In this document: piece after piece, positions 1 to 5,026 of the stretch | How the letters are laid out: every line of letters starts with the position of its first letter | Numbering within the stretch: the first letter of the stretch is position 1 | Assembly: GCA_013698525.1 (NCBI GenBank) | Contig: JACCSM010000155.1 | Location: 1 to 5,026 of the forward strand | Length of the DNA: 5,026 nt | Direction of reading: 5' to 3' | Source of the DNA: Rubrobacteraceae bacterium | GTDB lineage: Bacteria > Actinomycetota > Rubrobacteria > Rubrobacterales > Rubrobacteraceae | Translations under genes and position numbers: made by a program | Notes under the pieces: generated by a model | What the model was told of the DNA's origin: nothing | Databases searched by the model: none | The model's input: the letters and a program-made list of their open reading frames with translations, nothing else

Positions 1-193
1 CGAAGCGGCGCATCGCGCGGGCGAAGCCGACGATCTCGGGTACGGCCTCCCCCTTGACGCGCAGCGCGGTAAGGAGCGCGGCCGTGGCCGCGGGAGGAGC
101 ATTGCCCTCCATGATGGTCTCGAGCGCACGTTCCGCTTCGCCCTCGCTAAGGACCTCCCCATCGGCGGCTTTGCGAAGCGTCTCGCGCAGCAA
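1..193 (-). CDS. trpD: Anthranilate phosphoribosyltransferase, N-terminal part (runs off left edge)
   Basis: TrpD transfers the phosphoribosyl group of PRPP to anthranilate, the second committed step of tryptophan synthesis, in the cytoplasm. Only the first 64 codons are present. They translate to the helical N-terminal domain typical of the family: a DGEVLSEGEAE segment (residues 11-21), an ETIMEGNAPPAATAALLTAL segment (25-44) and RVKGEAVPEIVGFARAMR (45-62), matching the usual 'LTALRxKGET..EI.GxARAMR' pattern. The PRPP- and metal-binding motifs lie beyond the window and cannot be checked. The start is put at TTG 193-191, where homology begins. It lies 8 nt after the trpG stop, with a GGGGA purine run about 13 nt upstream that overlaps the end of trpG. 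An in-frame CTG at 205-203 is a less likely start. The tight spacing indicates translation from one mRNA with trpG. Confidence 0.9.
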   Translation of the reverse strand, partial: MLRETLRKAADGEVLSEGEAERALETIMEGNAPPAATAALLTALRVKGEAVPEIVGFARAMRRF

Positions 194-201
194 GAGGTCG
201 C

Positions 202-765
202 TCAGGTCCCCAGGAAGTTCTTCAGGAGGTCGTGACCGCTGCGGGTCAGGATGCTCTCCGGGTGGAACTGGACGCCCTCGACCGGGTATTCGCGGTGCCT
301 GACGCCCATGATCGTACCGTCTTCGGTGCGGCTGGTGACGACGAGGCATTCTGGCACTGACCCTGGTTCGATCACGAGCGAGTGGTAGCGTGTCGCCTCG
401 AAGCCCTGGTCCAGTCCCCTGTAGACTCCTCTGCCGTCGTGCATTATCCTCGCCGTCTTGCCGTGGACGGGCTCGCCGCGTACCACCTCGGCACCGAAAG
501 CCTGCCCGATGGACTGGTGGCCGAGGCAGACCCCCAGGATGGGGATACTCTCGCCGACCCTCTCGATCAGCTCGACCGAGACCCCTGCCTCGTTCGGCGT
601 GCAAGGACCGGGTGAGACGACTATCCTATCCGGGCGGAGATCGGAGACCTCCTCAGGCGTGACCTCGTCGTTGCGCCGCACGAGGACCTCGGCCCCGAGC
701 TCCCCAAGGTACTGGACCAGGTTGTACGTAAAGGAGTCGTAGTTGTCTATGACGAGAACCCGCAT
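202..765 (-). CDS. trpG: Anthranilate synthase component II, glutamine amidotransferase subunit (TrpG/PabA type)
   Basis: This 187-residue protein is a class I glutamine amidotransferase. It hydrolyses glutamine and passes ammonia to the chorismate-using partner (TrpE, or PabB for folate). The N-terminus MRVLVIDNYDSFTYNLVQYL is the family signature. SPGPCTP (51-57) forms the oxyanion/glutamine region, and GVCLGHQSIGQAFG (78-91) carries the nucleophile Cys80. GKTARI (102-107), RYHSLV (126-131) and VQFHPES (165-171), with His168 and Glu170, complete the catalytic triad. Length is normal for a stand-alone subunit of about 190 residues. The ATG at 765-763 is firmly placed by homology, but no Shine-Dalgarno sequence precedes it. 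trpD follows 8 nt after the stop. No trpE lies directly upstream, where a divergent gene begins instead, so the synthase partner must be elsewhere. TrpG and PabA cannot be told apart from sequence alone; one protein often serves both pathways. The trpD neighbour favours the tryptophan role. Confidence 0.95.
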   Translation of the reverse strand: MRVLVIDNYDSFTYNLVQYLGELGAEVLVRRNDEVTPEEVSDLRPDRIVVSPGPCTPNEAGVSVELIERVGESIPILGVCLGHQSIGQAFGAEVVRGEPVHGKTARIMHDGRGVYRGLDQGFEATRYHSLVIEPGSVPECLVVTSRTEDGTIMGVRHREYPVEGVQFHPESILTRSGHDLLKNFLGT

Positions 766-816
766 AAGTGGAGCGATTTTACCGGATAAGCAGCCCGCGA
801 ACAGGGAGGAGACGCC
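766..816. promoter_or_regulatory. Short divergent intergenic region with a possible near-leaderless trpG promoter
   Basis: This 51-bp gap must hold the 5' control sequences of both divergent genes unless promoters lie inside coding sequence. On the minus strand TAAAAT (781-776) matches the sigma-70 -10 consensus at five of six positions and ends 10 nt before the trpG ATG. A transcript from it would begin only a few bases before the start codon, which would explain the missing ribosome binding site. No good -35 box is visible at the right distance. On the plus strand GATAAG (785-790) is only a weak -10-like match. No trp leader peptide, attenuator hairpin or T-box can fit in this gap. This is inference from motif matching only. 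Confidence 0.3.
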
Positions 817-819
817 TTG
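804..819 (+). promoter_or_regulatory. Ribosome binding site deciding a TTG start
   Basis: GGGAGGAG at 804-811 is a strong Shine-Dalgarno match. It sits 5 nt before TTG at 817-819, the start chosen for the cyclodeaminase-family gene. This fixes a non-ATG start; the next in-frame ATG is at 862-864, within the conserved N-terminal region, and lacks a comparable site. Confidence 0.8.
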
Positions 820-1767
820 ACTCTGCTCCTGACCGAGAACGAAGTGGAAGCCCTACTCGACATGCCATCGACACTGGATGCCGTCGAGTCGGTTCTGCGC
901 CAGCACGCAGAAGGACGCGCCACCAACCGCGCCAGACGCCGCGTAGCCCTCCCTACGGGCGGACTCAACTACATGGCCGCAGGGGCGCCCGAGATCGGGG
1001 CGCTCGGTCTCAAGGCCTACACCGTCGCGCGCACTGGCGCCCGCTTCTACACGATGCTCTTCGACCCCGAGGGCGGGGAGCTGCTCTCCATCATGCACTC
1101 AGACAGGCTCGGACAGGTGCGCACGGGTGCGGCGAGCGGGGTCGCGACGAAGCACCTCGCCCGCGAGGACGCGAACACTCTAGGCATCTATGGAGCCGGC
1201 TGGCAGGCCGAGAGCCAGCTCGAAGCCATAGCGGCCGTCAGGGACCTCGACCGGGTCATCGTCTACAGTCGCAGCGAGGAGTCGCGCAAGGAGTTCGCGC
1301 AGAAGATGGGCGAGAGGCTCGGGATGGAGATAGAGACGACCCATGCAGCCGAGGAGCCTGCGGCCCAGGACATCGTCGTAACCGTGACGTCATCGAAGGA
1401 GCCCGTGCTCCTCGGCGAGTGGCTCAAGCCTGGGGCGCACGTCAACGCCGCCGGGTCCAACTTCCTGTTCAAGACCGAGATCGACCGCGAGGTCGTCCGG
1501 CGGGCGAGCTTTGTGTGCGCCGACTCCCGCGAGGAGCTTGGACTCGAGGCAGGGGACCTGATGCAATCCCTCGAGACCGGCGCCATCCTCCCCGAAGCCG
1601 TCTACGAACTTGGCCAGGTCATCGCGGGACAGGTGCCTGGCCGCCGCGGCCCCGAGGACATAACCCTGTTTGCAAGCCAGGGCCTCGCACTCGAGGACAT
1701 GGCCGCGGCCCGCGTCGTCTACGACCGCGCGGTCGAGCGCGACGTCGGCAGGGATGTTGATTTCTAG
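817..1767 (+). CDS. Ornithine cyclodeaminase/mu-crystallin family NAD(P)-dependent dehydrogenase, substrate unknown
   Basis: The 316-residue protein has the normal length and full domain order of the OCD/mu-crystallin family, cytoplasmic enzymes that act on amino acids or cyclic imines with NAD(P). Visible signatures are GALGLKAYT (61-69) with the substrate-binding Lys66, GQVRTGAASGVATKHLAR (99-116), the Rossmann loop GIYGAGWQAESQL (123-135) and HVNAAGSNFLFKTEID (208-223). The C-terminal DITLFASQGLALEDMAAARV (281-300) is also typical. The predicted dinucleotide loop ends in a YSRS segment (150-153). In bona fide ornithine cyclodeaminase, as I recall it, the 'VGGD' segment carries the catalytic Asp228. 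Here the matching position is Asn215 (AAGSN), so ornithine cyclodeamination is doubtful. Alternatives within the family are alanine dehydrogenase, pyrroline- or piperideine-carboxylate (ketimine) reductase and siderophore-type dehydrogenases such as SbnB. The start is TTG 817 with a strong binding site. The TAG stop lies at the edge of a palindrome, and a transporter gene follows 42 nt downstream in the same frame. Confidence 0.88.
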   Translation: MTLLLTENEVEALLDMPSTLDAVESVLRQHAEGRATNRARRRVALPTGGLNYMAAGAPEIGALGLKAYTVARTGARFYTMLFDPEGGELLSIMHSDRLGQVRTGAASGVATKHLAREDANTLGIYGAGWQAESQLEAIAAVRDLDRVIVYSRSEESRKEFAQKMGERLGMEIETTHAAEEPAAQDIVVTVTSSKEPVLLGEWLKPGAHVNAAGSNFLFKTEIDREVVRRASFVCADSREELGLEAGDLMQSLETGAILPEAVYELGQVIAGQVPGRRGPEDITLFASQGLALEDMAAARVVYDRAVERDVGRDVDF

Positions 1768-1786
1768 GGCGGTTCGCGAACCGCCC
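1767..1786. repeat. Perfect 20-bp palindrome overlapping the stop codon of the upstream gene
   Basis: GGGCGGTTCG (1767-1776) is followed immediately by its exact reverse complement CGAACCGCCC (1777-1786). As RNA it would fold into an 8-bp GGGCGGTT/AACCGCCC stem with a CGCG loop. If one unpaired C is allowed, the symmetry extends to TAGGG (1765-1769) and CCCCTA (1784-1789). The last base of the TAG stop is the first base of the palindrome. There is no T-tract downstream, so it is not a classical intrinsic terminator. It could slow or attenuate transcription, stabilise the mRNA between the two genes, bind a dimeric protein, or be one copy of a dispersed GC-rich palindromic element of the 'GGGGCG...CGCCCC' kind that I recall from other genomes. 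No second copy is visible in this window. Confidence 0.75.
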
Positions 1787-1809
1787 CTACAGGGTCCGTC
1801 CTTGCGGCC

Positions 1810-2973
1810 GTGAGCGGCGCGCCCGCACATCACGGGCCGGCGGCGCTGCGCATGCCGCGGCTCGCGGTGCTCGGGGTGTTCTTCGCCAACGGGGTCGTGA
1901 TCGGGACCTGGGTCGTGAGGATACCCGCCGTGCAGCAGAGGCTCGGCCTTGGCGAGGGCCTGCTCGGCGTCGCTTTGCTCGGGGCCGCAGTCGGCGCCCT
2001 GGCCGCCATGCCGCTGGTCGGTGCCCTGGTCTCCCGCTTCGGGAGCCGGCGCGTCGTCGGTACGACGGCGCTGCTGCTCTCCCTCTCGCTCGTCGCGCCG
2101 GCACTGGCACCGAACCTGATCTCTCTCGTGCTCGCCCTCGTGATGGTCGGGGCTGCGAACGGCGGGCTGGATGTCTCGATGAACGCGCAGGCCGTCGTAG
2201 TAGAGAGGGGGTATGGGCGTCCGATCATGTCCTCCTTCCACGCGGCCTGGAGCTTCGGAGGCCTCGCCGGGGCCGCGCTCGGCGGACTCCTGGCGTCCGT
2301 CGGAGTGGGCCCCCTGCCCCATTTCTCGGCGGTGGCCGTCCTGTCTGCGATAGCCTTCGCCGGTGCTTACAAGGCACTCTTACCTTCGCACGCCGACGCC
2401 TCGGAGGAAGGGGCGCCGGCGTTCGCCCGTCCGACGCGGGCGCTCTTCGGCCTTGGGATCATCTCGTTCTGCGTCCTTCTCGGGGAAGGTGCGATGGGAG
2501 ACTGGAGCGCCGTCTACCTGGACAATACCCTGGGTACAGGCCCTGGCTTCGCTGCCGCCGGATACGCGGCGTTCTCCGTCTCGATGGCCTTCGGACGCCT
2601 CTTCGGCGACAAGCTCACAGAGCGCCTGGGCTCGGCCACACTCGTCCGCTCGTGCGGTGCCCTCGCCGCCGTTGGGCTTGGCACCGCGCTGGCCGTGGCT
2701 GAGCCCCTCGTCGCGCTCGTCGGCTTCGCCTGCGCCGGTGCCGGTTTCTCGATAGTCTTCCCCGCAGCCCTAAGCGCCGCAGGACGCACCGAGGGCATGG
2801 CCACGGGACCAGCCCTCGCCGCCGTCTCCACCGCAGCGTACACAGGCTTTCTCGTCGGCCCGCCATTTATAGGGTTCCTAGCCGAACTGACGGGCCTTGG
2901 CTACGCCCTCTACCTCGTAGTGGGCCTAAGCGCCGCCATCATAGTCTTCGCCGGAGCCGTAAAGACAAAGTAG
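1810..2973 (+). CDS. Major facilitator superfamily transporter, MosC/YbjJ-like
   Basis: The 387-residue protein is hydrophobic throughout, with about 12 membrane segments. Approximate positions include 17-36, 49-71, 83-100, 102-118, 145-165, 171-190, 211-225, 245-262, 279-296, 298-322, 334-356 and 362-382. A polar central loop at 191-210 (HADASEEGAPAFARPTR) separates the two six-helix halves. Each half carries a motif A remnant: GALVSRFGSRR (71-81) and GRLFGDKLTERLG (262-274). GGLDVSMNAQAVVVER (118-133), SSFHAAWSFGG (141-151) and EGAMGDWSAVYL (226-237) resemble the MosC/YbjJ group, named from the rhizopine gene mosC; substrates of most members are unknown. Start GTG 1810 gives a short polar N-terminus, but there is no clear ribosome binding site: AGGG at 1791-1794 is too far upstream. 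ATG at 1852 (residue 15) would give a protein that starts directly before TM1 and is a real alternative. It is probably co-transcribed with the dehydrogenase gene and may move that enzyme's substrate or product. Confidence 0.88.
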   Translation: MSGAPAHHGPAALRMPRLAVLGVFFANGVVIGTWVVRIPAVQQRLGLGEGLLGVALLGAAVGALAAMPLVGALVSRFGSRRVVGTTALLLSLSLVAPALAPNLISLVLALVMVGAANGGLDVSMNAQAVVVERGYGRPIMSSFHAAWSFGGLAGAALGGLLASVGVGPLPHFSAVAVLSAIAFAGAYKALLPSHADASEEGAPAFARPTRALFGLGIISFCVLLGEGAMGDWSAVYLDNTLGTGPGFAAAGYAAFSVSMAFGRLFGDKLTERLGSATLVRSCGALAAVGLGTALAVAEPLVALVGFACAGAGFSIVFPAALSAAGRTEGMATGPALAAVSTAAYTGFLVGPPFIGFLAELTGLGYALYLVVGLSAAIIVFAGAVKTK

Positions 2974-2991
2974 TCACGTAGTAGTCATGTA
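2970..2991. repeat. 11-bp imperfect tandem duplication across the transporter stop codon
   Basis: GTAGTCACGTA (2970-2980) is followed directly by GTAGTCATGTA (2981-2991), two 11-bp copies differing only at C2977/T2988. The TAG stop of the transporter (2971-2973) lies inside the first copy. TAGAAT (2990-2995) at the end of the second copy resembles a -10 box for the downstream gene, but no well-spaced -35 box accompanies it. This is most likely a replication-slippage duplication. Confidence 0.6.
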
Positions 2992-3012
2992 GAATGCCAC
3001 CCTCAACCAAAA

Positions 3013-3080
3013 AGCTGAAATGCTGACAAGCGAAGCCCGAAGGGCTGAGCGTGCTGACTAGCTGAAGTGCAGTGACGACC
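3013..3080. repeat. Cluster of GCTGA direct repeats upstream of the alpha-glucosidase gene
   Basis: The pentamer GCTGA occurs five times on the plus strand in 52 nt, starting at 3014, 3022, 3044, 3053 and 3061. The larger units align as AGCTGAAATGCTGACAAGC (3013-3031), GGCTGAGCGTGCTGACTAGC (3043-3062) and AGCTGAAGTGCAGTGAC (3060-3076). Copies one and two start 30 nt apart, and copy three overlaps the end of copy two. Between the first two lies a small hairpin, AGCCC (3034-3038) with GGGCT (3042-3046) around a GAA loop. The stretch is not coding: it has no ORF with a binding site and lies just before the glucosidase Shine-Dalgarno. It may be a dispersed intergenic repeat or an operator with spaced direct half-sites; the sequence alone does not decide. 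Confidence 0.6.
3034..3046. other. Small hairpin within the intergenic repeat cluster
   Basis: AGCCC (3034-3038) and GGGCT (3042-3046) form a 5-bp stem with a 3-nt GAA loop. No T-run follows on the plus strand, and on the minus strand the downstream sequence is also not T-rich. I therefore do not call it an intrinsic terminator, although it is the only hairpin of note after the transporter gene. Confidence 0.4.
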
Positions 3081-3082
3081 GC

Positions 3083-3096
3083 AGGGAGGAACATTG
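3083..3096 (+). promoter_or_regulatory. Ribosome binding site deciding the TTG start of the GH31 gene
   Basis: AGGGAGGA (3083-3090) lies 3 nt before TTG 3094-3096. The spacing is short but the match is strong. An in-frame TGA at 3073-3075 closes the frame upstream, so TTG 3094 is the first usable start. The GTG at 3121 is the only close alternative and has no comparable binding site. Confidence 0.7.
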
Positions 3097-5026
3097 TCCG
3101 AGACCTTCGAGAAGCAGCCCGTGACAGGGGGCAACTACGAGCCGCTCGGCGCTGCGGAGTTGCTCGACCATACGGACAACGGCCTGCGGGTGAGGGCAGG
3201 GTCGACGACTGTGGAAGTGGTAGCCCTGGCTCCCGACCTGTTCCGGGTCGGGATGTTCCCCGCTGGCGGCCCGCCGAAGTACGACTCGGAGGCCATTGCC
3301 AGGGAGGACTGGGACACTGTCGAGATCTCCATGCAGGAATCCGACGATGAACTTACGCTCTCCACCATCGCGGCGACGGCCCGCGTCTCGTTGAATCCTT
3401 TGCGGATAGGGTTCGCCGACTCTTCTGGCAGGGAGTTCGCCGTCGACGATCAAGAGCTCGGGATGGGCGCCGTCGAGACTCCTGAGGCTGACGTGTTCTC
3501 GAAACCCTTCGGTAGTCCGGTACGGCTCTACAAAAAGCGGGCCCGGGGAGAACGGTACTTTGGGTGCGGCGAGCGGACGAGCGGGCTGGAGAAGACCGGC
3601 TCTCACCAAGTCTTCTACAACGTCGACCCGCCGCTCGGACACACCGCCTCCTTCAACAACCTCTACAGCTCCATACCCTTCACCTTCTCGATAACGAACG
3701 GCAAGGCCCACGGCCTGTTCTTCGACAACACCCACAGGGTAGAGTTCGACCTGGCGCTCGAGGATGAAAACCGCGCCTATTACGGGGCTGAGGGTGGGGC
3801 CATCGTGTACTACGTCTTCTCTGGGCCGACCCCAAGGGAGGTCGTCGACCGCTACACCAAGCTCACAGGCCGCACACCGATGCCGCCGCTGTGGACTTTG
3901 GGGAACCAGCAGTGCCGCTACTCGTACATGAACGAGGAAGAGGTGCGCGAGGTCGCGAGTGGTTTTCGGGAGCGGGACATCCCGTGCGATGTGATCTACC
4001 TCGACATCCATTACATGGATGGCTACAGGGTCTTCACCTGGAACGAGGACCGCTTCCCCGACCCGCAGCGTCTGATCTCCGACCTGCGGGAGCAGGGTTT
4101 CCGAGTCGTCACCATCGTCGACCCAGGCGTGAAAGTGGACGAGAACTACTCCGTCTACATAGAGGGGCGAGAGAGGGATCTCTTCTGCAAGACGCGGGAC
4201 GGGAAAGAGTACCACAACGCCGTCTGGCCCGGCGTGTGCGCCTTCCCCGACTTCACCAACCCCGAGACGCGCGAGTGGTGGGGTGAGAAGCAGAGGGTTC
4301 TAACCGATGCCGGGGTGGCAGGGATCTGGTGCGACATGAACGAGCCGGCGCTCTTCATACCAGACGGGGCCACGATGCCTGACGACGTGGTCCATCCCGG
4401 CGGACGGACCGGCGAGGCCAGGTTGCACACCCAGATCCACAACACCTACGGCTCCTTGATGGCCCGCGCCGCCAGAGAGGGCCTCATGGTCCTGCGGCCC
4501 GACGAGCGGCCGTTCGTGATCACGCGCGCCGGCTACGCCGGCCTGCAGCGCCACGCCATGCACTGGACCGGGGACAACTCGAGCTGGTGGGAGCATCTGT
4601 GGATGAGCATGCCACAACTCCAGAACCTCGCCCTCTCAGGCGTCGCGTGGGCCGGGGTCGACGTCGGAGGATTCGGGGGCGACACGAACGGAGAGCTCCT
4701 GGCCCGCTGGACCGAGTTTGGGGTCTTCCAGCCGTACTGCCGTAACCACACCACTATAGGGACCCGCAGCCAGGAGCCCTGGGCCTTCGGTGAGCCCTAC
4801 GAGTCGGTGTGCAGAGAGATGATCAAACTCCGTCAGCGGCTCCTCCCCTACCTCTACTCGCTCTTCGACGAGTGCCACAGGACGGGCGCGCCGATCCTGC
4901 GCCCCCTCCTGTTCGAGTATCCCGAGGATGAGACCACCTACGCGGCCGACGACGAGTTCCTGCTCGGGGACGCCCTCCTCGTCGCCCCCATAACCCGCCC
5001 CGGTATCGAGCACCGCCACGTCTACC
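3094..5026 (+). CDS. Glycoside hydrolase family 31, alpha-glucosidase type (runs off right edge)
   Basis: GH31 alpha-glucosidases release glucose from the non-reducing ends of maltose and alpha-glucans by a retaining mechanism with two acidic residues. About 644 codons are present; bacterial members usually reach 750-800, so only the distal beta-sandwich is missing. The N-terminal galactose-mutarotase-like sandwich includes RYFGCGER (154-161), LYSSIPF (190-196) and FFDNT (209-213). The catalytic barrel starts near LGNQQCRYSY (269-278). It continues with YLDIHYMDGYRVFTW (302-316, substrate-binding Asp304), DPGVK (343-347), FPDFTN (384-389) and GIWCDMNEP (410-418), where Asp414 is the expected nucleophile. 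HWTGDNSS (490-497) has Asp494 as the acid/base, followed by VDVGGFGG (522-529) and CRNHT (549-553). All catalytic residues are intact. There is no signal peptide, so the enzyme is probably intracellular and acts on imported oligosaccharides. Alpha-xylosidase or transglucosidase activity is possible in this family. No sugar transporter of an obvious type lies in the window. Confidence 0.95.
   Translation, partial: MSETFEKQPVTGGNYEPLGAAELLDHTDNGLRVRAGSTTVEVVALAPDLFRVGMFPAGGPPKYDSEAIAREDWDTVEISMQESDDELTLSTIAATARVSLNPLRIGFADSSGREFAVDDQELGMGAVETPEADVFSKPFGSPVRLYKKRARGERYFGCGERTSGLEKTGSHQVFYNVDPPLGHTASFNNLYSSIPFTFSITNGKAHGLFFDNTHRVEFDLALEDENRAYYGAEGGAIVYYVFSGPTPREVVDRYTKLTGRTPMPPLWTLGNQQCRYSYMNEEEVREVASGFRERDIPCDVIYLDIHYMDGYRVFTWNEDRFPDPQRLISDLREQGFRVVTIVDPGVKVDENYSVYIEGRERDLFCKTRDGKEYHNAVWPGVCAFPDFTNPETREWWGEKQRVLTDAGVAGIWCDMNEPALFIPDGATMPDDVVHPGGRTGEARLHTQIHNTYGSLMARAAREGLMVLRPDERPFVITRAGYAGLQRHAMHWTGDNSSWWEHLWMSMPQLQNLALSGVAWAGVDVGGFGGDTNGELLARWTEFGVFQPYCRNHTTIGTRSQEPWAFGEPYESVCREMIKLRQRLLPYLYSLFDECHRTGAPILRPLLFEYPEDETTYAADDEFLLGDALLVAPITRPGIEHRHVY

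Noticed and set aside
768..1760. A 330-codon open frame on the plus strand overlapping the dehydrogenase gene
   Set aside because: It is an Arg/Gly-rich out-of-frame translation of the same DNA. The alternative frame contains complete OCD-family motifs and a good ribosome binding site.
1767..1790. Palindrome as an intrinsic transcription terminator
   Set aside because: The stem is strong but the following bases (CTACAGGGTCC) contain no T-tract in either direction, and a co-directional gene begins 24 nt later. An attenuating or structural role remains possible.
1768..1809. Fusion of the dehydrogenase and transporter by stop-codon readthrough
   Set aside because: Both genes share a reading frame with only the TAG between them, but the intervening translation has no conserved character and both proteins are full length for their families. 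The shared frame is a one-in-three coincidence.
1390..2322. A 310-codon open frame on the minus strand
   Set aside because: It spans the end of the dehydrogenase gene, the palindrome and the start of the transporter gene. The product is a low-complexity, charged, repetitive sequence with no family resemblance, as expected from antisense GC-rich codons.
2974..3093. Possible small gene, tRNA or riboswitch in the gap before the GH31 gene
   Set aside because: No cloverleaf, no open frame with a binding site, and no conserved riboswitch core was seen; the stretch is accounted for by the tandem 11-mer, the GCTGA repeats and the ribosome binding site.
3058..4215. A 385-codon open frame on the minus strand
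   Set aside because: It lies antisense to the N-terminal half of the GH31 gene, whose motifs are unmistakable on the plus strand. The antisense translation shows no recognisable domain, and long antisense frames are expected at this G+C content.
4327..4347. Cys in the GH31 nucleophile motif (WCDMNEP) as an altered active site
   Set aside because: The residue before the nucleophile Asp varies in the family, and all expected catalytic and sugar-binding residues (Asp304, Asp414, Asp494, His552) are present, so there is no sign of lost or changed catalysis.

Overview
The window is G+C-rich (by eye in the mid-60s percent), densely coded, single-contig bacterial chromosome. Codon use combines high GC with frequent AGG and ATA codons, and four of the five gene starts appear to be TTG or GTG. 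This resembles Rubrobacter-like or other deep-branching Actinobacteria, but that assignment is an impression from codon style and not a proof. No mobile element, CRISPR array, RNA gene or phage gene was seen.

Layout. On the minus strand, reading leftwards, are trpG (anthranilate synthase glutaminase subunit, 765 to 202) and the first 64 codons of trpD (anthranilate phosphoribosyltransferase, 193 to the window edge). A 51-bp divergent gap (766-816) separates them from a plus-strand pair. The first of the pair is an ornithine cyclodeaminase/mu-crystallin family dehydrogenase (817-1767). The second is a 12-TM MosC/YbjJ-like major facilitator transporter (1810-2973). A 20-bp perfect palindrome overlaps the stop codon of the first gene and fills most of the space between the two. 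A 120-bp intergenic stretch (2974-3093) follows; it holds an 11-bp tandem duplication and a cluster of GCTGA-containing direct repeats. A family 31 glycoside hydrolase (alpha-glucosidase type) starts at 3094 and runs off the right edge with about 644 codons present.

How the genes fit together. trpG and trpD are consecutive steps of tryptophan synthesis and are almost certainly co-transcribed. The dehydrogenase and the transporter are close, co-directional and probably co-transcribed, which suggests the transporter could move the substrate or product of the enzyme; the sequence does not identify that compound. The alpha-glucosidase is a separate unit for alpha-glucan or oligosaccharide breakdown.

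I did not find convincing evidence of an undescribed biological system. The most interesting items are the two small non-coding repeat structures and the non-canonical residue at a catalytic position of the cyclodeaminase-family enzyme.
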